Shown here: positions 1 to 5,005 of the stretch, piece after piece
Layout: each line of letters starts with the position of its first letter
How positions within the stretch are numbered: the first letter of the stretch is position 1
Origin: CAYJBH01 sp964369445
Lineage (GTDB): Bacteria; Bacillota; Clostridia; Oscillospirales; Ruminococcaceae
NCBI GenBank assembly: GCA_964369445.1
Contig: CAYJFU010000063.1
Span: 1-10,913, forward strand
Direction of reading: 5' to 3'
DNA length: 10,913 nt
The notes under the pieces: model-generated
What the model was told of the DNA's origin: nothing
The model's database searches: none
The model's input: the letters and a program-made list of their open reading frames with translations, nothing else
Translations under genes and position numbers: made by a program

Positions 1-114
1 GACAACTGCCGCGTGCATTGCAACCGTATTGGGCTCAATGCCGAAAATTCCATCGGAAAGTTCAAGTGCACTGACCGTCTTGCCGTTTTTATCTAGTACG
101 TCAAATTTTGCCAT
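1..114 (-). CDS. rplD: 50S ribosomal protein L4 (N-terminal part, cut by window edge)
   Basis: Only the first 38 codons lie in the window. They read MAKFDVLDKNGKTVSALELS and continue to a DGIFGIEPN stretch, the usual N-terminus of bacterial L4. L4 is a 23S rRNA-binding protein whose extended loop lines the peptide exit tunnel; in Escherichia coli it also represses its own operon. The ATG at 114-112 is preceded by a purine-rich GGGGGAGGGAT ribosome-binding site, and the gene starts 17 nt after the rplC stop codon. Order and spacing match the conserved rpsJ-rplC-rplD start of the S10 operon. The remainder of the gene lies beyond position 1. Identification rests on the short peptide plus synteny, which together are strong. 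Confidence 0.93.
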   Translation of the reverse strand, partial: MAKFDVLDKNGKTVSALELSDGIFGIEPNTVAMHAAVV

Positions 115-131
115 TATGCTATCCCTCCCCC

Positions 132-764
132 TTATGCCTTGACGCTGTCGGACAGAGTTACTATTGAACCCTTCGCACCCGGTACAGCGCCCTTTACGGC
201 TATGAGATTATTTTCTGTATCTATCTTTACTACCAAAAGATTTTGGATTGTAACGCGTTCGCTACCGAGGTGACCCGGAAGTTTTTTGCCCTTCATAACC
301 CTTGAGGGTGTCGAGCAAGCGCCCATGGAGCCGGCGTGACGTGCAACGGGGCCGGTACCGTGTGAAGCGCGAAGTGAATGGCCGTTAAAGCGCTTGATTG
401 TACCTGCGAAACCTTTACCCTTACTTGTGCCGACAACGTCGATGTGATCGCCCACAGCGAATGCGTCCGCTTTTACTATGTCGCCGACGTTTACTGCGGA
501 TATGTCCGCCAGACGGAACTCACGCAGTGTCCTTTTGGGTGCAACGTCGTTTTTTGCGAAATGGCCTTTTGCCGGTTTGTTAAGTCTTTTAACCGATACC
601 TCACCGAAACCGAGCTGTACTGCCTCGTAACCGTCGCTCTCGACCGTCTTTTTCTGCGTTACTGTGCAAGGACCCGCTTCTATAACCGTTACGGGTATAA
701 CCTTTCCGGCTTCATCGTAGATCTGTGTCATACCGATTTTTTTACCGATAATACCTTTTTGCAT
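132..764 (-). CDS. rplC: 50S ribosomal protein L3
   Basis: This 210-residue protein has the usual length of bacterial L3. It begins MQKGIIGKKIGMTQIYDEAG, the typical L3 start in which GxKxGMTQ is nearly invariant. Around residues 110-165 it carries the conserved GTSKGKGFAGTIKRFNG and SHGTGPVARHAGSMGACSTPSRV-type segment, the loop that reaches toward the peptidyl transferase centre. L3 is an early assembly protein that nucleates 50S subunit folding on 23S rRNA. The ATG at 764-762 follows a strong AGGAGG site. The gene sits between rpsJ and rplD in the conserved order and is probably transcribed from the promoter at 1447-1475. The 109-nt gap to rpsJ holds two hairpins. No frameshift or truncation is visible. 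Confidence 0.98.
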   Translation of the reverse strand: MQKGIIGKKIGMTQIYDEAGKVIPVTVIEAGPCTVTQKKTVESDGYEAVQLGFGEVSVKRLNKPAKGHFAKNDVAPKRTLREFRLADISAVNVGDIVKADAFAVGDHIDVVGTSKGKGFAGTIKRFNGHSLRASHGTGPVARHAGSMGACSTPSRVMKGKKLPGHLGSERVTIQNLLVVKIDTENNLIAVKGAVPGAKGSIVTLSDSVKA

Positions 765-791
765 TTGAATTATTCCTCCTTTAAGTTATTG

Positions 792-807
792 GTTGGCCTT
801 TGCCAAC
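792..807 (-). other. Hairpin just upstream of the rplC ribosome-binding site
   Basis: Perfect 6-bp inverted repeat GTTGGC (792-797) / GCCAAC (802-807) with a 4-nt loop, in the rpsJ-rplC gap. On the transcribed minus strand it ends about a dozen nt before the AGGAGG of rplC. It could influence translation or stability of the distal message. No T-run follows, so it is not a terminator. Confidence 0.45.
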
Positions 808-840
808 ATGACCGGTGGAAGACTGAGATTAAAATGGTGT

Positions 841-868
841 GTTGAAAAGCAAAGTCGACTTTTTCAAC
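841..868 (-). other. Intercistronic stem-loop just after rpsJ, with embedded palindrome
   Basis: Arms GTTGAAAA (841-848) and TTTTCAAC (861-868) are perfectly complementary over 8 bp. The interior carries a second, overlapping 12-nt palindrome AAAGTCGACTTT (851-862), so two alternative folds are possible. On the minus strand it starts a few nt after the rpsJ stop codon. It lacks a following T-run, so a processing or mRNA-stability element is more likely than termination. Confidence 0.5.
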
Positions 869-873
869 ATGCC

Positions 874-1185
874 CTAGAGCTTAATTTCAATATCAACGCC
901 TGCCGGAAGTTGAAGCCCCATCAGTGCCTCTATTGTCTTTGCGGATGGTTTTAAAATGTCGATAAGTCTTTTGTGTGTTTTGTTTTCAAACTGCTCACGA
1001 CTGTCTTTGTACTTGTGTACAGCACGGAGAATTGTGATTATCTCCTTGTCGGTCGGTAGCGGTATCGGGCCGCACACACGAGCGCCGGTGCGCTTAGCGG
1101 TCTCGACAATTTTTTCCGCCGAAGTATCGATAAGACTGTGGTCATAACTTTTAAGACGTACTCTTATCTTATCTTTTGTCGCCAT
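874..1185 (-). CDS. rpsJ: 30S ribosomal protein S10
   Basis: A 103-residue protein, against about 102 for the family, beginning MATKDKIRVRLKSYDHSLID. This matches the S10 signature of KIRIRLKxYDHxxID followed by ETAKRTGAxVxGPIPLPT. S10 is a 30S head protein; in many bacteria it also joins transcription antitermination complexes as NusE, partnering NusB. The ATG at 1185-1183 is preceded by ACAGGAGGC, a strong site with good spacing. It is the first gene of the operon here and is preceded by a long leader and a promoter. In many Firmicutes the str genes (rpsL, rpsG, fusA, tuf) lie just upstream of rpsJ. Here the upstream side is occupied by divergent sigG instead, so the S10 operon begins its own transcription unit. 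Confidence 0.98.
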   Translation of the reverse strand: MATKDKIRVRLKSYDHSLIDTSAEKIVETAKRTGARVCGPIPLPTDKEIITILRAVHKYKDSREQFENKTHKRLIDILKPSAKTIEALMGLQLPAGVDIEIKL

Positions 1186-1440
1186 GTTTCTGCCTCCTGT
1201 TAAAATATTGCTTCCAAAAACAAAAATCTTTACAAGCCGCCCGGTGTTTCATTTCTTACCATAGCAAAAACCGACGAACCGACCCCTGTCAGTTACATCG
1301 GCGAAACATGGGACAAAGTCAGCATTTAAGCTGTGGCCAGAGGGAAGGCTTGCGCTTTCCTTACGCCCTTTGCAAAGTATGTCTTTTCGCCCGGACCGCG
1401 TCTTCTATGTATGCCAAAAGGCACAGCTATCGCAGTCACT
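1186..1440 (-). ncRNA. Candidate structured leader RNA of the S10 operon
   Basis: About 255 nt separate the likely transcription start, near 1440, from the rpsJ ATG. A long-range 7-bp helix is formed by AGCTGTG and CACAGCT (genomic 1422-1428 with 1329-1335). Inside it lie a GCC-TTTT-GGC mini-hairpin (1413-1422) and a hairpin with a GCAA tetraloop of the GNRA class (1343-1360, seven positions with one mismatch). A second module nearer the gene is closed by a 6-bp helix (1245-1250 with 1303-1308). The S10 operon leader bound by L4 is well known in gammaproteobacteria, but I know of no established equivalent in Clostridia. The helices are seen in the sequence; a regulatory role is inferred. No convincing T-tract terminator precedes rpsJ. 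Confidence 0.5.
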
Positions 1441-1446
1441 TTGACT

Positions 1447-1475
1447 AGTATACTACATCAAAAGAAAATATGCAA
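1447..1475 (-). promoter_or_regulatory. Promoter of the S10 operon
   Basis: On the minus strand there is a -35-like TTGCAT (1475-1470), a 17-nt spacer and a -10 TATACT (1452-1447). The -10 matches the sigma-A consensus at five of six positions and the spacing is optimal; the -35 is only partial. It is the best promoter-like pair upstream of rpsJ. Confidence 0.7.
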
Positions 1476-1820
1476 GTGTTTTAGCGGATTTTTTTTATAA
1501 ATTGTGATTTTTTTATTTTTGAGTGCTAAAGGTGGGAGGTGTAGGCCAATATATTTGTTTAAATCTGTTGTATAAGCATATCAAGTTAGAGACAAGCAAG
1601 AAAAACACGCATTAGTTGAATTAAATTTTATTAGTGGGGTTCTGAAACAAATTTCCTGTTTTTGCATTGCAATAGTAATAAACCGACATGTTTTGTGCGA
1701 TACTTAATGTAATGCCATGTAAGACTGAAACGTTTTGGATTGTACAGCGTGATGGTGTGACAAGCACTTACGAAAGACAGTTGACATTTATTACCTACAT
1801 ACACATCGCCGGAGGTAAGC
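1476..1820. other. Non-coding region between the S10 promoter and sigG
   Basis: These 345 nt are AT-rich and hold no convincing gene. The short minus-strand reading frame here has no recognisable protein and no good ribosome-binding site. The region contains T-runs near 1489-1520, an 11-nt palindrome TTGCATTGCAA (1662-1672), and the ribosome-binding site CGGAGGT just before sigG. It should contain the sigG control region, with one weak candidate promoter listed separately. Confidence 0.6.
1664..1693 (+). promoter_or_regulatory. Weak candidate SigG-type promoter upstream of sigG
   Basis: GCATT (1664-1668), an 18-nt spacer and CATGTTT (1687-1693) each differ at one position from the SigG consensus (GHATR, then CATNHTA). 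SigG is known to activate its own gene in Bacillus subtilis, so an autoregulatory promoter is expected. The match could be chance in AT-rich DNA, and no clear SigF-type site was seen. Confidence 0.22.
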
Positions 1821-2591
1821 ATGTATTTTCAAAGGGTAGAGGTCAGCGGTATTAACACAAACGAGCTTGTCGTATTAAAAGAAAAGGAAAAGATGGAGCT
1901 GCTTAAAAAATACAAAGCCGGCGACATGCAGGCGCGTGAGGCGCTTGTAAATGGTAACTTAAAGCTTGTGCTGAGCATTATACAGCGGTTTTCAAACTCA
2001 CGCGAACATGCGGACGACCTGTTTCAGATAGGTTGCATGGGACTTATCAAGGCGATAGACAACTTTGACATGTCGCACGGTGTACGCTTTTCGACATACG
2101 CGGTGCCGATGATTATGGGCGAGATAAAGCGCTATCTGCGCGACAACAGCACCCTGCGCGTGTCGCGCTCGGTCAAGGATATTGCATACAAGGCAATGCA
2201 GGCACGTGAGAGATTGCAGCAACAACTTAACCACGAGCCAACGCACCGTGACATCGCAAAGGAGCTTGGTGTCAATGAACGACTGGTGCAAAATGCGTTT
2301 GAGGCAGTTGTCGAACCGGTGTCGCTGTACGAGCCGGTGGCAGGTGTCGATTCCGATGCACTGCTTGTGCTGGATCAGGTCAAGGACGAGGGGTGTGAGG
2401 ACAACTGGATATCCTCCATAATATTTAAAGACGCGGTTAAAAATTTAAGCGACCGTGAAAAAAAGATTATCGCCCTGCGCTTTTTATCCGGCAAGACACA
2501 GATAGAGGTGTCAAAGGAGATAGGTATTTCTCAGGCGCAGGTCAGTAGACTTGAAAAAAACGTTATAAAAAGTATAAAGGAACAGATATGA
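1821..2591 (+). CDS. sigG: RNA polymerase sporulation sigma factor SigG (late forespore)
   Basis: This 256-residue protein has the sigma-70 regions in order: region 2.1-2.2 at about residues 43-83 (VNGNLKLVLSIIQRF, then DDLFQIGCMGLIKAIDNFD), regions 2.3-2.4 at 89-115 (RFSTYAVPMIMGEIKRYLRD), region 3 at about 117-165, and region 4.2 with its helix-turn-helix at about 226-247 (TQIEVSKEIGISQAQVSRLE). The N-terminus, RVEVSGINTNELVVLK, aligns with SigG (VEICGVDT) rather than SigF. SigG directs late forespore transcription after engulfment. Asn44 in VNGN corresponds to the SigG asparagine that, as I recall, the anti-sigma factor CsfB/Gin recognises. The ATG follows GGAGGT with five nt spacing. The usual spoIIGA-sigE neighbours are absent. 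The stop codon overlaps the start of the next gene (ATGA). Confidence 0.96.
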   Translation: MYFQRVEVSGINTNELVVLKEKEKMELLKKYKAGDMQAREALVNGNLKLVLSIIQRFSNSREHADDLFQIGCMGLIKAIDNFDMSHGVRFSTYAVPMIMGEIKRYLRDNSTLRVSRSVKDIAYKAMQARERLQQQLNHEPTHRDIAKELGVNERLVQNAFEAVVEPVSLYEPVAGVDSDALLVLDQVKDEGCEDNWISSIIFKDAVKNLSDREKKIIALRFLSGKTQIEVSKEIGISQAQVSRLEKNVIKSIKEQI

Positions 2592-4240
2592 AAGAGGGAC
2601 GACTGCTTTTTGTTTTTGTCGGGCTTATGGCCGGTTTTTTTGTGTTGTTAATTTCGATGTTTTTCCTGTCCACTAATATGGAGTACGCAGACATGGCAAG
2701 GCGACAATCGGAGGCGGTCATTACACTTTCGCAGGGACGCGGTGACATTTATGACTGCAACTTTATGCCACTGACCGGTGTTGAATCAAGCGACTATGCT
2801 CTTGCTGTTACAGGTGATACGGCTTATGAGGAATACTTTCGCGTCATGGACAGCGAGGACATAGCACAGGCATATGCGCTTTACGATCAGAAAACCCCTT
2901 ACATTATAGAAGTTAGCGAGCGCGACGATGAAAACCCGTTTGAATTCACAGCACCGTCACGTTACGTCGATAACCAAACTGCCGCACAAATTATAGGCTA
3001 TCTTGACAACAGTGGCAGCGGCGCGCAGGGCATAGAAAAGGCATACGACGACCTACTCTCGGCAGGGGGCACAAGACAGGACATCGAGTACGGTAAAAGC
3101 GCCTTGGGAGAGATACTTGCAAGCACCGAGCCAAACGTACAGAGCAGCGACGGCACGGGACAGGGTATAGTTCTTACAATAGACTCAACGATACAACGCG
3201 TGTGCGAGGGGATCGCCGCACAGCATCTTGACCGCGGCGCTATAGTTGTGATGGAGGTGCAGACAGGGCGCATAAAAGCGGCGGTCAGCGTGCCGCAACT
3301 CTACCCAAACGACATATTGCGGAACATAGAGGACAACGACACCGCTTTTATCAACCGTACCGCGACCGCTTTCAATGTCGGTTCGGTCATAAAACCACTT
3401 ATCGCTGCCACGCTTATGGAGCAAGGGCATGACCCAGATGCAACGTATTCCTGTCACGGGTTTATTGATGTCAGCGATCAAACATACAGTTGCTTTAACG
3501 GAATTGCTCACGGCGAGATAGATATGTACGACGCCCTAAGCGAGTCCTGCAACGGCTATTTTATTAACTATGGCATTGAGTTATCACCCGAAGTGTTACA
3601 TCAAAAGGCACAAGAAGTCGGCCTTGGCACCGAAATTATGTCGGATGACTTTGTCGTGAGCGAGGCAGGAATACTGCCGTCCATTGCCGAATTGTCGAAT
3701 ATCGGCGAGCGCGCAAGTTACAGTTTCGGACAGGGTTTGTTTACCGCAACGCCTATACAAATAACCGCCATGATTAACACGTTTGCCAACGCCGGAGCTT
3801 ATATATCTCCGAGTCTGGTTGAGGGTGTTTATAACGGGTATACCGATGAGATGACGGAAAGTTTCTATGACCCTGTCATAAGGCGTGTGTTTTCTGAAAA
3901 CACCGCACGCGAGGTTATTGCCGGAATGGAGATGTCGGTTACCGAGGGTTCCTCCGATGAGGCTGCCACGCTCTTCGGCGCCGTTGCAGGCAAATCCGGC
4001 ACTGCTGAGACCGGCAGAACGTTAATAGAGGCCACCGATGAAAACGGTGACCCTTTGGATGAGACGGTCGGTTGGTTTAGCGGTTTTTATCCGGCGGACG
4101 ATCCCAAGTACACCATTACGGTCATGCAGGACGGACAAAACACAATGGGAGAGCAGATGGCAGAGGTATTCTCACAGGTGTGCGACACCCTGCGCTACCA
4201 CGACAGCGAACTGCCGCAAGGAGAGGTTCCGGTGGTGTAG
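2588..4240 (+). CDS. Class B penicillin-binding protein (FtsI/SpoVD-like transpeptidase)
   Basis: A 550-residue membrane-anchored peptidoglycan transpeptidase. Residues about 5-28 form one signal-anchor segment. RGDIYDCN (51-58) occupies the place of the conserved RGxIxDRNG motif that starts the class B dimerisation region. The catalytic domain spans about residues 195-535 with all three active-site motifs: S266-V-I-K269 (SxxK, nucleophile Ser266), S320-C-N322 (SxN) and K469-S-G471 (K[TS]G) followed by TAE. It would cross-link stem peptides on the outer membrane face. There is no PASTA domain, unlike Bacillus SpoVD. Its ATG overlaps the sigG stop by 4 nt, so translation is probably coupled and expression may occur in sporulation, perhaps in forespore wall or cortex synthesis. 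That role is inferred from context; the enzyme class is secure. A cell-division FtsI/PbpA role is the alternative. Confidence 0.9.
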   Translation: MKEGRLLFVFVGLMAGFFVLLISMFFLSTNMEYADMARRQSEAVITLSQGRGDIYDCNFMPLTGVESSDYALAVTGDTAYEEYFRVMDSEDIAQAYALYDQKTPYIIEVSERDDENPFEFTAPSRYVDNQTAAQIIGYLDNSGSGAQGIEKAYDDLLSAGGTRQDIEYGKSALGEILASTEPNVQSSDGTGQGIVLTIDSTIQRVCEGIAAQHLDRGAIVVMEVQTGRIKAAVSVPQLYPNDILRNIEDNDTAFINRTATAFNVGSVIKPLIAATLMEQGHDPDATYSCHGFIDVSDQTYSCFNGIAHGEIDMYDALSESCNGYFINYGIELSPEVLHQKAQEVGLGTEIMSDDFVVSEAGILPSIAELSNIGERASYSFGQGLFTATPIQITAMINTFANAGAYISPSLVEGVYNGYTDEMTESFYDPVIRRVFSENTAREVIAGMEMSVTEGSSDEAATLFGAVAGKSGTAETGRTLIEATDENGDPLDETVGWFSGFYPADDPKYTITVMQDGQNTMGEQMAEVFSQVCDTLRYHDSELPQGEVPVV

Positions 4241-4255
4241 TCGAAGCTTTTTTAG

Positions 4256-4296
4256 TTGGATAGCACCCCTCGCCGGCGGCGGGGGGTGCTATCCAA
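4256..4296. repeat. Long GC-rich palindrome between convergent genes
   Basis: Arms of 14 bp match perfectly (4256-4269 with 4283-4296; TTGGATAGCACCCC and its reverse complement). The inner CGCC (4271-4274) and GGCG (4278-4281) also pair, separated from the outer arms by one T-G wobble. The whole forms a stem of about 19 bp with a 3-nt GGC loop. It starts 16 nt after the PBP stop and lies 30 nt beyond the trxA stop, so it could serve both converging transcripts. Neither strand has a T-run after the stem, so it is not a textbook intrinsic terminator. It may be a bidirectional RNA-end element or a dispersed REP-like repeat. Confidence 0.75.
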
Positions 4297-4325
4297 AATG
4301 AAACAAATGTGTGGGCTGTCGACAA

Positions 4326-4634
4326 CTACCCCATCATCGCGATAATTTCTTGCTTGGGTTTTACGCCAACCGTCGTGCCGGCAACTTCACCGCCTTTAAA
4401 GGATATAAGGGTGGGTATCGTCATAACGTCAAACTTCGCGGCAAGCTCCGGCTGCTCGTCAACGTTTACTTTATATATAGTAAAGGAATCGTTTTCCGTC
4501 GCAATCTGTTCCAACACCGGGCCTAACATTTTACAGGGGCCGCACCATGTAGCAAAAAAATCCACAAGAACCGGCTTGTCACTGTTTGTGACCAATTCTG
4601 CAAAGTTGTCTTTATTAATTTCTGTGATAGCCAT
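4326..4634 (-). CDS. trxA: Thioredoxin
   Basis: A 102-residue protein of normal thioredoxin length. The redox motif WCGPC lies at about residues 30-34 inside VLVDFFATWCGPCKM. The conserved cis-proline loop is MTIPTL at about 72-77, and the C-terminal GGEVAGTTVGVKPK segment fits the family. It reduces protein disulfides in the cytoplasm and is recycled by thioredoxin reductase, whose gene is not in this window. The ATG at 4634-4632 follows TAGGAGGT with good spacing. The gene stands alone, convergent with the PBP gene and divergent from the pilus operon. A TATAAT box at 4672-4667 lies about 35 nt upstream of the start. No fusion or missing catalytic residue is seen. Confidence 0.96.
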   Translation of the reverse strand: MAITEINKDNFAELVTNSDKPVLVDFFATWCGPCKMLGPVLEQIATENDSFTIYKVNVDEQPELAAKFDVMTIPTLISFKGGEVAGTTVGVKPKQEIIAMMG

Positions 4635-4666
4635 AATAGACCTCCTATTTTTAGTTTATGTGAATT

Positions 4667-4672
4667 ATTATA
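4667..4672 (-). promoter_or_regulatory. Probable -10 box for trxA
   Basis: A perfect TATAAT on the minus strand, 33 nt upstream of the trxA ATG. At 17-18 nt further upstream the sequence (CAGAAT or ACAGAA) is a poor -35, so the promoter may need an activator or be weak. The imperfectly spaced palindrome at 4694-4708 overlaps where the -35 should be. Confidence 0.45.
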
Positions 4673-4929
4673 ACCTCATAAAAAATTTTATTCTGTGATG
4701 TTGTCACATTTTCATAAAACTATTACTAAATAGTGTCGATGGGGTAATAATACAAAATAATGTGTTATTCATTATGTCATTTTTTGTTTTTCAGATTTAA
4801 TGTATAATACATAATTAAATTTTTTGACATATAATTAATACAAATAACCATTAAAAATACACAAATACGCTAACCACCACCAACTTGTACACATTGTGAG
4901 AATTTTTTCATGTTAATTTCCTGTCACCC

Positions 4930-4958
4930 TTGCATTTTTCACACAAATACATTATAAT
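4930..4958 (+). promoter_or_regulatory. Promoter of the type IV pilus operon
   Basis: A -35-like TTGCAT (4930-4935), a 17-nt spacer and a perfect -10 TATAAT (4953-4958), placing the start site near 4965 and giving a leader of about 40 nt before pilB. The same -35 hexamer and spacer length occur in the S10 promoter of this window, which suggests ordinary housekeeping sigma control. Confidence 0.75.
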
Positions 4959-5005
4959 AATGATACATAGCAAATATAGTTAAAATCAATGTTAGGTGAA
5001 ATTAT

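Larger units (their letters stand above)
4635..5005. other. AT-rich divergent intergenic region, trxA/pilB
   Basis: These 371 nt hold no gene. Inverted repeats seen: TGTGA/TCACA with a 5-nt spacer (4694-4708); ACTATT/AATAGT with a 4-nt loop (4719-4734); and a 13-nt palindrome ATGTATAATACAT (4800-4812). A direct repeat ATAATTAA occurs at 4811-4818 and 4831-4838, exactly 20 bp apart and so on the same helix face. A TTGACA at 4825-4830 has no good -10 at standard spacing. Promoters facing out on both sides are listed separately. No c-di-GMP riboswitch consensus was recognised. Confidence 0.6.

Noticed and set aside
378..845. Plus-strand frame of 155 codons opposite rplC
   Set aside because: It is antisense to a clear L3 gene, has no recognisable domain and no good ribosome-binding site; its cysteine-rich composition is typical of a shadow frame.
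1176..1448. Plus-strand 90-codon frame over the rpsJ leader
   Set aside because: It is antisense to the start of rpsJ and its structured leader, with no recognisable protein.
1631..1822. Minus-strand 63-codon frame in the sigG upstream region
   Set aside because: No family resemblance, no strong ribosome-binding site, and it overlaps the sigG start region.
4246..4296. Intrinsic terminator for sigG-PBP or trxA
   Set aside because: The stem is strong but no T-run follows it on either strand, so it is listed as a palindromic repeat instead.
4694..4708. CRP/FNR-type operator TGTGA-N5-TCACA
   Set aside because: The CRP/FNR family needs a 6-nt spacer; here it is 5, so the site is noted only as a palindrome and not assigned to a regulator.
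4825..4830. TTGACA as the -35 of a second pilB promoter
   Set aside because: No acceptable -10 lies 16-19 nt downstream; the 4930-4958 pair is far better.
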